Positions 1 to 8,076 of a stretch of DNA of 31,568 nucleotides are shown in pieces (the first letter of the stretch is position 1; the number at the start of each line of letters is the position of its first letter). The notes beneath the pieces are model-generated. The model searched no databases. It saw only the letters and a program-made list of their open reading frames with translations, and had not been told where the DNA came from. The position numbers were made by a program, and so were the translations under genes. The DNA is from RGIG3528 sp045629005 (GTDB lineage: Bacteria; Bacillota; Clostridia; Lachnospirales; Lachnospiraceae): contig JAZQQJ010000069.1 of NCBI GenBank assembly GCA_045629005.1, positions 1 to 31,568 on the forward strand. Reading direction: 5' to 3'.

Positions 1-131
1 CAGAGATTTGCTTACAGCTTCCTTCAGATTCCACCTCACGATAGACACCCTTGCTGTTCAGCTATACACTTCCCACTATCTGGGCGTGTTCGGGACTTGC
101 ACCCGTTAGAGCGCGCCCATGGCGCGCAAAC
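1..131 (-). mobile_element. Group II intron, 5' part of the ribozyme (class C-like), cut by the window edge
   Basis: Read on the minus strand, the segment has a GC hairpin (arms 111-117 and 121-127, loop CAT), then a CGGG/CCCG hairpin around GGGTGCAAGTCCCG (91-105), then GTGAGGTGGAATCTGAAGG (about 22-40). This series resembles the start of domain I of group II introns common in Clostridia; the match is from memory of the family and was not searched. It begins directly after a rho-independent terminator, the preferred insertion site of class C introns. The exact first base is uncertain, roughly 120-132. The reverse transcriptase ORF, if present, would lie beyond position 1. No coding sequence is seen in this piece. 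Confidence 0.65.
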
Positions 132-132
132 T

Positions 133-167
133 AAAAAAGCCACATTCCGGATTTGGAATGTGGCTTT
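133..167 (-). terminator. Rho-independent terminator of the GH3-GH115-esterase operon
   Basis: A 13-bp perfect stem (136-148 with 155-167, six-base loop 149-154) is followed on the minus strand by six T residues (133-138). It lies about 215 bases after the esterase stop codon and directly before the group II intron edge. The stretch between it and the stop codon (168-382) is AT-rich; I see no gene, convincing promoter or RNA in it. Confidence 0.85.
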
Positions 168-382
168 ATTCTACGCATGTAGATTAATCTGAAACCAACC
201 ATTCAACAACATATTGTATTCGAGAGCAGATGTGAAAACGCATTTGAAGTAAATAGTCACTTTCAAAATGATTTTTGTTACATTATTTACTATCATTATC
301 GCAAATTGTCTGACTATTGTTTCTTAACAGGATATTTTCAGAAAGTTTATATATGTTATTTTTTCTTAATATCGTGTTGTTT

Positions 383-2065
383 TTATCTTACTATGCCGAA
401 GCCAAGCACGGTGAACTTTTTGTTTTCGTCACCCTTCTTCATTGAAACAGAAACCTTATGCTTCGAACTTGTCTTTTCATCAACAATAATCGTTGCGTGG
501 CAATGAACCCATCCGACTATGTGAGGATCCATAGACTTAATGAGCTTACCGTCGGCGTAAACCTCTGCAACACCGTCTTCAGGAGAAGCCGAATCCTTAA
601 AAATCACAAGGAGCTTCCTACACTCCGCCTCAATTGTTAAAGGCTCTGTGCCCTCTATGTGATGGTAGTTATAGGGGAATTCCTTTGTCTGTACGACGTC
701 GTAGTTCATCTCTACAGCCTGAAGAGCTTCATCCTTCTTGTCAAAGCTTCCTTCCGTAATGATGATGTCATCGTAAGTATACTTTCTGTCTACAAGGAAA
801 ACGTCTTCGAAGCCATCACCTATAGCACTTCCGTTTCCGCTCTTTCCTTCAGCGGCAGCCTTGAAAATTTCTATGATGCCGTCAGCCATAATTCTGTGGC
901 CGAGATTTGTGGGATGGAACTGATCGTAGAAATATTCGTTACGCTGGACAACAGATGCAGCCTTGTCGGGATTGTTAAACTCAGGAAGCACTGCATTCTT
1001 TGTGCTGACCATAGGAAGATCGTATCTGTATCCGACAGGGCTTAAACGCTCCTGAAGGTTGAAATCATCTGCAAATACCGCAAAATCAAGGATAACAGCC
1101 GGCTTTTTCTTACCGTTCATGATTTTCTTAACGAGAGACTCATAGCATACACCACGTGTTTCATCGTCCGCATCATTTACAGCAAACTCAACAACGACTA
1201 TATCGGGCTCGTTAGTTCCGTCAACAAGAACGTCACGCTCATAGCGAAGCATTCCGAGCTGTGAAGGAGTGCCGCCGACACCGGCCTTAACATACCTAAC
1301 ATTTGTAAAAGGCTTTACGCCGCATATATTACAGAAGCCTTCGTAGGCAAGGTATGCATAGCACTTATTGTTGATGGGGATAGCCCCTGCGCCCTGGGTA
1401 ATGGAGCCGCCGATGCATGCAAAGGAAACTTCTTTTCCGGCTTTTGCATCGTCAATGGCCTTTTTGATACGTTCAAGGTTGCCAAGGTGCATAACGGAAC
1501 GGGCAATCATGGCTATATATCTGTCAGAAGTAATGTCAACTGTTCTGTCAGGAATTACCTCAGGAGCTGTAAAACCTGGGTTAAGATATAATTTGACAGA
1601 AACACATGCGGAAACATTGGGCTCAGCAAATTCAAATCTGATCTGACCAAGTACTCTGTCATCACCTGACCAATTAACTTCAGAAAGTGCAATGTACTCT
1701 TCTGCTCCTGTTAAAGGGATTTCCTTTGAAATAGTCGTTCCTGAACCGTATGCATCCTTATTACCGTAAAACTGTATGCAGCAGAGAGTCTTATCAGCCT
1801 TAACTTCACTGTCCGGCGCAAGCTCGCATGTAACACCAACGCCTTTTACAAGCTTTCTGAAGCCGTCAGCGGTCTCAAGAAGTTTGAGCATTTCCTTATC
1901 TTCAACGTTTCCGACAAGTCTTGCGGAAGTAACAATTCTTCCGTCCTGGTAAAGATACTGGACATTAAGGCCGTTTGCCTGGTGTAAGCCGAAAATATCT
2001 TTATTTCTTATGATGTAGAAAAACTGGCCCTTTGCCACTGCATCAGTTGGTGTTTTTCTTTCCAT
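383..2065 (-). CDS. SGNH/GDSL-type esterase with extra N- and C-terminal domains (probable carbohydrate deacetylase)
   Basis: The 560-residue protein has an SGNH hydrolase domain at about residues 213-400. The visible catalytic blocks are GGSIT (Ser221), AGVGG near Gly265, FAVND (Asn297) and DQFHP (Asp381, His384). About 190 residues precede the domain and about 150 follow it, both probably beta-rich; I do not recognise them. There is no signal peptide, so it should act in the cytoplasm. The start ATG overlaps the last 23 bases of the GH115 gene and is preceded by AAAGGA, so the two are translationally coupled. A role in removing acetyl groups from imported glucuronoxylan oligosaccharides is inferred from that pairing. 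The block I motif is GGS rather than GDS, which is common in carbohydrate esterases. The substrate is not settled by sequence. Confidence 0.85.
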   Translation of the reverse strand: MERKTPTDAVAKGQFFYIIRNKDIFGLHQANGLNVQYLYQDGRIVTSARLVGNVEDKEMLKLLETADGFRKLVKGVGVTCELAPDSEVKADKTLCCIQFYGNKDAYGSGTTISKEIPLTGAEEYIALSEVNWSGDDRVLGQIRFEFAEPNVSACVSVKLYLNPGFTAPEVIPDRTVDITSDRYIAMIARSVMHLGNLERIKKAIDDAKAGKEVSFACIGGSITQGAGAIPINNKCYAYLAYEGFCNICGVKPFTNVRYVKAGVGGTPSQLGMLRYERDVLVDGTNEPDIVVVEFAVNDADDETRGVCYESLVKKIMNGKKKPAVILDFAVFADDFNLQERLSPVGYRYDLPMVSTKNAVLPEFNNPDKAASVVQRNEYFYDQFHPTNLGHRIMADGIIEIFKAAAEGKSGNGSAIGDGFEDVFLVDRKYTYDDIIITEGSFDKKDEALQAVEMNYDVVQTKEFPYNYHHIEGTEPLTIEAECRKLLVIFKDSASPEDGVAEVYADGKLIKSMDPHIVGWVHCHATIIVDEKTSSKHKVSVSMKKGDENKKFTVLGFGIVR

Positions 2066-4730
2066 GAATCAATATCCTTTCAATAATTACGCCTGCTTCA
2101 ACTGCTGTAAGCGTAAGTGTATTCCTGCCGTTTTTAATATCTGCTTTTAATGCGGTACGTCTTTCCTGATTGATAACATCCCTGCACCAACGGGGATCCG
2201 AGTTCTCACCGGCCATAAAATCATTCGGAACAAGATTAACCGTTCTTCCTTCAGAGCTGTTTACGCTTACTTTAAGGTTAAGAGCTCCGCCATATTTTAA
2301 AGGATTGGTAGGCGCCGTAATGATTTCAACATCAAGCTCTCCCTCGTAAGGAGACTCAAACTCCCATGTAACGGAAGGTGCATCCTCGTTCTCTTCATAG
2401 TCATCAATACGATTGAGAACCTTAATGCCCTCCTCGTATTTGCCATAACCCTTAAGAACCGTAAAGCTTTCTTTACCAACATCCTTCTTTGAGGTGACGT
2501 CGGAAGGAGTAAGGATGACACAATTTTCTTCTGCAAAGCTTCTGATGTCACCGAACTCATAGCGGCTTGCAGCCTTAAAATCCGCCTCAAAGCCAACTGT
2601 TTCGATTTCAACGAGCGTTCCGTCTTTTCCACGTACAGGATAAACGTGATTCTTACCATCAACAAGCTTTGCGGTTACTCTGAAAATATCTGTTTCTTCT
2701 GCCTTACCTTCGTAAATCTCACCGATAGAGTATTCGATCTCACCTCCACCGCAGTTGGAAACTTCAATGAAAGAATCAGGCTTATCAAGAATCATACGCA
2801 TCGGGCGACCATATACTCTTACATATACACGCTCACTGTCTGCCTTTGAAAGCTTAAGTAAAGGCTTCTCAACAGGAGTAAAGTCATAGAGTACAGGCAT
2901 ACGCATATCGAAGTCATTCCAGGTTGTAAAGCCAATGTGCGCCTCAAGCTGCATTCCATGCCACTTTCCGCCCTTAAACTTATCAAATTCGTCCGCAAAA
3001 ATCTTATCCTTCAACATACAGCGCTTTGCATCGAGTGCATACTTCTCTGCCTCACGTTTGCCCTGATTTGCATACAGATGGTTCTTGTCTGTGTAAAGCC
3101 ACATGAGGTAAAGATTTGCAGATACAAGCACCGGGTAGAAAATCATGCTGTAATAAGCATCACGGTTTTCCATAAGCATATTCTCATTAATGGCAACCGC
3201 ACGTGCAGCAAGCTCTTCAACGGTATTGGTGAGTTTGTCGTTTTCAAGGTTCTTGCAAACACTGTAAACACCGGAATGAACTGTTTCAGGACGTCTTTGC
3301 GAATTAAGCTGATATGCATCATCGATGAGAGCACTGAGCTTAGCAAGCTGTTCTTCTGACTCACCGGTGAAATTCTCTCTGACAAATTTATCAGTGAATT
3401 CTCTCGCACTGTTCAGATTTCCTGCGCCCCATCTGTCATAATCATATGCAATCTGAAGGAAGTAATAAAGCGGAATTTCATTAAACTTAATGTCACCGAC
3501 ATTAACAACCCAAAGATCCTGAACGCCAAAGTCATAGGCTTCGGTCATTTCTTCCCATACCTGGTAAAGAGATGTCGAGTTGACCCATTCATAGGAAACC
3601 GGACCACCGTGGTAGTCAAGGTGGAAGTACATACCGTATCCGCCCTTGTGATTACGCATTTTCTTTGTGGGAAGACCTCTCATATGGCCATGATTGTCCT
3701 CACAAAGCATTAATATAACATCATCGAGCTCTTCCCAGCCCATAAGACCGGGTGTTGTTTTATCACCGTAGAAGTACTGCTCAACCTCTTTGTAGATGGC
3801 AAGAGTCTGAGGAAGTGTAACCCCTACTTCTTTTATGAGCTTCTTCTGCGCAACAATAATGCGCTTCAAAGCATTAATATTTTCTTCAAGTGTGGCGTTT
3901 TCAAGCATTATTGAATCATACTCGCCACGCATTCCTATTGTGACAAGATGGTTCTGCTTTCCACTTCTTACAAGTGCATCACGCCAGTAATTTAAAAGTC
4001 CCTGTTCGTTCTTATCGAAGTTCCATGCTGTGCCATAAGGTGTGTCGGGGCCGTTGACATGTTTCCATTCCTCGGAAGCTCTGAGACAAGGCTCATGATG
4101 AGAGTAAGAAACCGTAATGCCAAGCTCTGTGGCAAGTTCTTCGTTCTTCTGACCGGGGCCGTCGCAAGGGAAAGATGAAGCCCACATTGCAGGCCAGAGG
4201 AAATTGCCCTTCATACGAAGGAGAAACTCGAAAATAACCTCGTAGCAGTCTGCATTAACACCGTTAAAATGTGATGTTGCCCATGTTCCGAAGCAAGGCC
4301 ATTCATCATTTATGAAAAAGCCTCTGTACTTAACACTGGGCTGCTTTGATTCAAATGAAAAGTCCTCTGTCTCAAGAGCATCAAGCTTCTTCGGAGAAAC
4401 ATCACCGAAATAAACCATAGGAGTAACTCCGATAAGCTCTGAAACATGGAACAATCCGTATATACAACCGAGAAGGTCTGCACCAATAATGCTGATAATT
4501 CCGTCTTTTGATGAAATTCTGTAGCACTGGTACTTTCCGCCAAAAGCTGTTGAGTCAATATCAACTACGATATCGCCGGCATTTGCTTTAGCCTTTCCGG
4601 TGACATTAACCTTGCCCCCGAAAACACTTTCAATGTCCGTTGCAACAACCTTTGCTATTCTTGTTATGCCGGGGAACTCTTCGGCATTAACAACGATTCT
4701 GTTCAGATTTTTGGAAAATTTAAAGCTCAT
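2043..4730 (-). CDS. GH115 xylan alpha-1,2-glucuronidase, cytoplasmic
   Basis: At 895 residues it has full length for GH115, a family that removes (4-O-methyl-)glucuronic acid from xylan and its oligosaccharides. Family hallmarks are visible in order: RGFFINDEWP (136-145), YEVIFEFLLRMKGNFLWPAMW (163-183), a HHEPCLRASEEW block (211-222), MRGEYD (267-272), CEDNHGHMRGLP (343-354), LWVVNVGDIK (406-415) and HIGFTTWND near residue 620. A C-terminal beta-sandwich extension follows. No signal peptide is present, so it works on imported aldouronic oligosaccharides. The start ATG has AGAGGA about eight bases upstream. It lies 110 bases after the GH3 gene and overlaps the esterase gene by 23 bases, forming one operon. 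Released glucuronate could enter UxaC encoded at 15170, though the 4-O-methyl sugar would need another route. Confidence 0.95.
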   Translation of the reverse strand: MSFKFSKNLNRIVVNAEEFPGITRIAKVVATDIESVFGGKVNVTGKAKANAGDIVVDIDSTAFGGKYQCYRISSKDGIISIIGADLLGCIYGLFHVSELIGVTPMVYFGDVSPKKLDALETEDFSFESKQPSVKYRGFFINDEWPCFGTWATSHFNGVNADCYEVIFEFLLRMKGNFLWPAMWASSFPCDGPGQKNEELATELGITVSYSHHEPCLRASEEWKHVNGPDTPYGTAWNFDKNEQGLLNYWRDALVRSGKQNHLVTIGMRGEYDSIMLENATLEENINALKRIIVAQKKLIKEVGVTLPQTLAIYKEVEQYFYGDKTTPGLMGWEELDDVILMLCEDNHGHMRGLPTKKMRNHKGGYGMYFHLDYHGGPVSYEWVNSTSLYQVWEEMTEAYDFGVQDLWVVNVGDIKFNEIPLYYFLQIAYDYDRWGAGNLNSAREFTDKFVRENFTGESEEQLAKLSALIDDAYQLNSQRRPETVHSGVYSVCKNLENDKLTNTVEELAARAVAINENMLMENRDAYYSMIFYPVLVSANLYLMWLYTDKNHLYANQGKREAEKYALDAKRCMLKDKIFADEFDKFKGGKWHGMQLEAHIGFTTWNDFDMRMPVLYDFTPVEKPLLKLSKADSERVYVRVYGRPMRMILDKPDSFIEVSNCGGGEIEYSIGEIYEGKAEETDIFRVTAKLVDGKNHVYPVRGKDGTLVEIETVGFEADFKAASRYEFGDIRSFAEENCVILTPSDVTSKKDVGKESFTVLKGYGKYEEGIKVLNRIDDYEENEDAPSVTWEFESPYEGELDVEIITAPTNPLKYGGALNLKVSVNSSEGRTVNLVPNDFMAGENSDPRWCRDVINQERRTALKADIKNGRNTLTLTAVEAGVIIERILIHGKKNTN

Positions 4731-4766
4731 AACATATTCCTCTCAGAATTTTTCTTAACATTCTCG

Positions 4767-4799
4767 ATTATAGCACAAACGGGAGGGTAAAACCCTCCC
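4767..4799 (-). promoter_or_regulatory. Intercistronic hairpin followed by an extended -10 element between GH3 and GH115 genes
   Basis: On the minus strand a perfect 7-bp GGGAGGG/CCCTCCC stem (4781-4787 and 4793-4799, loop 4788-4792) is followed by TGCTATAAT (4767-4775), a textbook extended -10. The hexamer 17 bases upstream of TATAAT, GGGTTT, is a poor -35 and falls inside the hairpin. The hairpin lacks a T-run, so it is more likely an RNA processing or stabilising element than a full terminator. An internal promoter for GH115 and the esterase is inferred. Confidence 0.45.
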
Positions 4800-4840
4800 A
4801 AAATTTGTTTTGTGTTATTAACCCGTTGCTTAAAATCTGC

Positions 4841-7003
4841 TTACTCTGCAAAGCTGACCTTGATAGCTGAAGGAGCCTTACCCATAAGCTTAACGGATTC
4901 TTCGTCAGGCTGTGAGAAGCCAAGGTAAACGGTATATTCACCCTTGTTGATGTAGAACTCGCCCTTTTCGTTGACGATTTCGAAAGCATCACGTGTAAGC
5001 TGAATATCGATATCCTTCTCTTCACCTGACTTAAGGAATACTTTCTTGAAGAACTTAAGCTGATACTTAGGAGCACCCTCAACGCCGCTTGCAACATAGC
5101 CCTGAAGAACAGCCGCACCATCAACCTTGCTTGTATTCTTAACAGTAGCACAGATGTTAACATTGTAATCAACATTTGCTTCGGGGCTCTCATCAATACC
5201 AATCTCGGAAATTTCAAAATCGGAGTATGAAAGACCGTAACCGAAAGGATACTGTGCCTTCTTATTCATGTAACGATATGTTCTTCCTGTCATGTTGTAG
5301 TCGGTGAAGGAAGGAAGTTCCTCTGTTGACTCATAGAAGGTGATAGGAAGATGTCCGGAGAAATTTGCCTCACCGAACAGAAGCTTTGCAAGTGCTGTAC
5401 CACCCATTGCGCCGGGGTAACCTGCGTAAATAACTGCAGCAGCCTTTTCCTTTGCGGATTCGATGTTGATTGCGGAACCTGCGAGAAGTACAACGATAAC
5501 AGGCTTTCCTGAAGCATATGCTGCATCAAGAATCTTGTTCTGGAGGCCGGGAAGCTCAAGGTCTTTCTTATCTCCGGAAGCATAAGCATTACCCTGATCG
5601 CCCTCTTCTCCTTCAAGACCTGAATCAAGGCCTATGCAGCAGATAACAACGTCGGAGAATTCAAAAACGCCCTTTGCTTCAGCCATTCTGTCGTTTTCAA
5701 CGCCAAGGTTTTCAACCTTCTCTTTATAGAGGTGGCAACCCTCGGAATAAAGAACACGTACTTCATCCTTAAGGTAATCCTGAAGTCCGAGAAGAAGTGT
5801 CTCATAACGGGATGAAGTACCCTCGTAGTTACCGACAAGAGCACGTCTGTTGTCTGCATTGGGGCCTACAACACCGATATTTCTTAAGTTTTCCTTCTTA
5901 AGAGGAAGGATATGGTTTTCATTCTTGAGGAGAACCATTGAAGCAAGAGAAGCATCAAGATTCAGCTTTCTGTTTGAAGCAGAATCGGCATCCTCAAATG
6001 TAAGGTTGTCATACTTTGTGGACTGTCCGTCCATGATTCCGAGTTTGAAACGGGTTGTGAAAAGATTAATGCATGCTTCATCAACTCTTTCTTCGGAAAC
6101 AAGGCCCTGCTCAACTGCAGTCTGAAGGTTCTCGAAGAGATTACCGCAGTTAAGGTCACAGCCGTTGTTCATTGCAAGAGCAACTGCCTCAAGAGGAGTC
6201 TCGCAGACCATATGGCCCTTAAAGAAGTCCTGAATAGCCCAGCAGTCGGAAGTAACATGACCCTTGAAACCGAACTTATCACGAAGGATGTCCTTAAGAA
6301 GAGTCTTGCTGCCGCATGCAGGCTCACCGTTTACACGGTTATAAGCACCCATAACTGTTTCAACCTGTGTATTTTCAATACACTTCTGGAAAGCGTAGAG
6401 ATATGTTTCGCTCATATCCTTTGCAGATGCCTTTGCATCAAAGGAATGGCGGATGTCTTCGGGACCTGAATGAACAGCAAAATGCTTTGTGCATGCTGCT
6501 GCTTTAAGGTTCTCAGGGTCACGGCCCTGAATGCCTTCGATATAACGTGTGCCCATACGGCTTGTAAGATACGGGTCCTCACCGAACGTCTCATGGCCTC
6601 TGCCCCATCTGGGATCACGGAAAATATTAATATTGGGAGCCCAGAATGTGAGTCCCTTATAAATGTCTGTATCGTTGTACTTCTGTTGGTTGTTGTATTT
6701 AGCTCTGCCCTCTGTGGAAACGGCATCGCCGACCTTCTCTGCAAGATCCTCATCAAAAGAACATGCAAGAGTGATTGCCTGAGGGAAAACAGTTGCAACA
6801 CCGGCTCTTGCTACTCCGTGAAGAGCCTCATTCCACCAGTTGTAAGCCTTGACATTGAGTCTCTCGATTGCGGGAGCCCAGTTGAGTGTCTGAAGGCATT
6901 TCTCGGCAAGAGTCATCTTGGAAACAAGTTCCTTTGCCATTTCTCTGTATTCATCACACTTTTCGGTGTTAAAGTTGACACTGTAGTATTTTTCTTCGCT
7001 CAT
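4841..7003 (-). CDS. GH3 glycoside hydrolase, beta-xylosidase-like, cytoplasmic
   Basis: I place the start at 7003 (MSEEKYYS), giving 720 residues, because GGAGG lies seven bases upstream; the open frame upstream of it encodes an unlike 43-residue extension. The GH3 N-terminal barrel shows YNWWNEALHGVA (54-65), FPQAITLACSFD (73-84), RDPRWGRGHETFGEDPY (129-145) and KHF (173-175). The nucleophile is Asp253 in VTSDCWA. A C-terminal alpha/beta domain and a fibronectin III-like tail follow. The WWNEALHGVA signature fits the xylosidase/arabinofuranosidase branch, so non-reducing-end xylose release from xylo-oligosaccharides is the best guess; the exact sugar is not proven. There is no signal peptide. 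It is first gene of the GH3-GH115-esterase operon and diverges from araC, whose product probably controls it. Confidence 0.93.
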   Translation of the reverse strand: MSEEKYYSVNFNTEKCDEYREMAKELVSKMTLAEKCLQTLNWAPAIERLNVKAYNWWNEALHGVARAGVATVFPQAITLACSFDEDLAEKVGDAVSTEGRAKYNNQQKYNDTDIYKGLTFWAPNINIFRDPRWGRGHETFGEDPYLTSRMGTRYIEGIQGRDPENLKAAACTKHFAVHSGPEDIRHSFDAKASAKDMSETYLYAFQKCIENTQVETVMGAYNRVNGEPACGSKTLLKDILRDKFGFKGHVTSDCWAIQDFFKGHMVCETPLEAVALAMNNGCDLNCGNLFENLQTAVEQGLVSEERVDEACINLFTTRFKLGIMDGQSTKYDNLTFEDADSASNRKLNLDASLASMVLLKNENHILPLKKENLRNIGVVGPNADNRRALVGNYEGTSSRYETLLLGLQDYLKDEVRVLYSEGCHLYKEKVENLGVENDRMAEAKGVFEFSDVVICCIGLDSGLEGEEGDQGNAYASGDKKDLELPGLQNKILDAAYASGKPVIVVLLAGSAINIESAKEKAAAVIYAGYPGAMGGTALAKLLFGEANFSGHLPITFYESTEELPSFTDYNMTGRTYRYMNKKAQYPFGYGLSYSDFEISEIGIDESPEANVDYNVNICATVKNTSKVDGAAVLQGYVASGVEGAPKYQLKFFKKVFLKSGEEKDIDIQLTRDAFEIVNEKGEFYINKGEYTVYLGFSQPDEESVKLMGKAPSAIKVSFAE

Positions 7004-7043
7004 TTTGCGCCTCCAAATATGATTTTTTCTCATACCTACTAAA

Positions 7044-7052
7044 AGTATAACA
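7044..7052 (-). promoter_or_regulatory. Extended -10 promoter for the GH3 operon
   Basis: The minus strand reads TGTTATACT (TATACT at 7044-7049), an extended -10 about 40 bases before the GH3 start. No good -35 is present (AAGAAG at 17 bases), which suits a promoter needing an activator such as the divergent AraC protein. That dependence is inferred. Confidence 0.45.
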
Positions 7053-7081
7053 AATGAAAAAATTTTCTTCTTATTATTCCA

Positions 7082-7111
7082 TTGCAAAGATATATCAAAT
7101 GTTGCTATAAT
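7082..7111 (+). promoter_or_regulatory. Promoter for the araC gene
   Basis: TTGCAA (7082-7087) and TATAAT (7106-7111) are separated by 18 bases, with TGC in front of the -10 (extended -10). Transcription would begin near 7118, inside the long inverted repeat, so the araC leader would start with a stem-loop. Confidence 0.55.
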
Positions 7112-7154
7112 ATAAAAGTGATTGCCACGCAATCACTTTTATATTATAGCAACA
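7100..7154. repeat. 26-bp perfect inverted repeat with 3-base loop in the divergent araC/GH3 promoter region
   Basis: Arms 7100-7125 and 7129-7154 are perfectly complementary around the loop CAC. Each arm carries TGCTATAAT reading inwards, so the repeat holds an extended -10 on each strand. A transcript from either one would begin with the inner hairpin GTGATTGC/GCAATCAC followed by TTTTATATT. It may be an operator, a leader-RNA structure, or both; the sequence alone does not decide. Confidence 0.85.
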
Positions 7155-7155
7155 A

Positions 7156-7168
7156 GCTGCGAAGCAGC
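7156..7168 (+). other. Small hairpin in the araC leader
   Basis: GCTGC GAA GCAGC forms a 5-bp stem with a GAA triloop directly after the long inverted repeat and about 14 bases before the araC ribosome site. It may stabilise the leader; its function is unknown. Confidence 0.4.
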
Positions 7169-7197
7169 AAAACCTAAATTCCAAAGGAGCTCCCCAT

Positions 7198-8073
7198 ATG
7201 ATTGAAGAACTGCATGGAACAAAAGAAATAGTACATCATATCGATTATCCCAGTTTTCGCATCTACGTTAATGACGAAAGTGAAAGTTATCCCACACATT
7301 GGCATTCCGACATTGAAATCATTATGCCTCTTCAGAATTCATATACAGTCACGGTGGATAACAAAACACACAAGCTTAGCGAAGGCGACATCATAATCAT
7401 TCCAAGCGGAGAAATTCACTCTCTTGCCGCTCCCAAGGAAGGTAAACGTCTTATTTTCCAGGTTGAGCACGCTCTTCTTCGTGAAGTAAGCGGTTTTGAT
7501 GCTGCATACAGCCGTTTCTTCCCTTGTGCCATCTTCGAAAAAAACGAAGAGAACGACGACTATAAAAAGCTTCGTTCCCTTCTTAACAAAATCATTATGG
7601 AAAAACAGGCAAATGATATACTCGCAGCTGCAAGTATACACGCGCTTACGCTCTCCTTCTTCGTAGAAGCCGGACGTATGTGCCTCCGCCAGAACTCCGA
7701 AAGCACGGCCGAAAGCCATCTTCGCCAGCAAAGCTATATCGATACATTCTTCAATGTTTGTAAGTACATTAACGAGCACTGTGCCGAGGAGCTGTCCCTT
7801 GATATGGTTGTAGAGCTTTCCGGTTTTTCGAAGTCTCATTTCATCCGTCTTTTCAAGGATTTCACCGGCGTTACGTACTATGATTACCTTCAGAAACGTC
7901 GTATGGCAAATGCCGAGCTTCTTCTCATTGACACCGGTAATTCCATTTCCGATGTCGCAATGCAGTCCGGTTACAACTCACTTGCAACCTTCAACCGCGT
8001 ATTCAAGGATTCTCACGGCTGCACTCCTACAGAGTACCGCAGACAGGCATGGATGAATCCCGTAAAACACTGA
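7198..8073 (+). CDS. AraC-family transcriptional regulator with N-terminal cupin domain
   Basis: The 291-residue protein has a cupin sugar-sensing domain (about residues 18-100; THWHSDIE at 33-40, GDIIIIPSGEIHSL at 63-76). The C-terminal AraC DNA-binding domain (about 184-285) has two helix-turn-helix units: SLDMVVELSGFSKSHFIRLFK (200-220) and SISDVAMQSGYNSLATFNRVF (249-269), ending with PTEYRR. AAAGGAG (7182-7188) precedes the ATG. It is transcribed divergently from the GH3-GH115-esterase operon, so it probably activates that operon on sensing a xylo- or aldouronic oligosaccharide. Target and ligand are inferred from position. It converges with the CE12 gene, with three bases between stop codons, and its terminator lies within that gene. 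Confidence 0.92.
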   Translation: MIEELHGTKEIVHHIDYPSFRIYVNDESESYPTHWHSDIEIIMPLQNSYTVTVDNKTHKLSEGDIIIIPSGEIHSLAAPKEGKRLIFQVEHALLREVSGFDAAYSRFFPCAIFEKNEENDDYKKLRSLLNKIIMEKQANDILAAASIHALTLSFFVEAGRMCLRQNSESTAESHLRQQSYIDTFFNVCKYINEHCAEELSLDMVVELSGFSKSHFIRLFKDFTGVTYYDYLQKRRMANAELLLIDTGNSISDVAMQSGYNSLATFNRVFKDSHGCTPTEYRRQAWMNPVKH

Positions 8074-8076
8074 AAA

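Noticed and set aside
171..382. Possible small gene or regulatory RNA in the AT-rich gap after the esterase
   Set aside because: The only open frame (from 306 on the plus strand) runs into the antisense of the esterase gene and has no ribosome site; only weak short repeats are seen.
6470..7042. 190-residue open frame on the plus strand
   Set aside because: It lies antisense to the GH3 gene, has no ribosome site and its composition is a reading-frame shadow.
7004..7132. 43-residue N-terminal extension of the GH3 protein
   Set aside because: The extension is unlike GH3 proteins, covers the promoter and part of the palindrome, and a GGAGG site marks the start at 7003.
7339..7839. 166-residue open frame on the minus strand
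   Set aside because: It is antisense to araC, whose domains are unmistakable.
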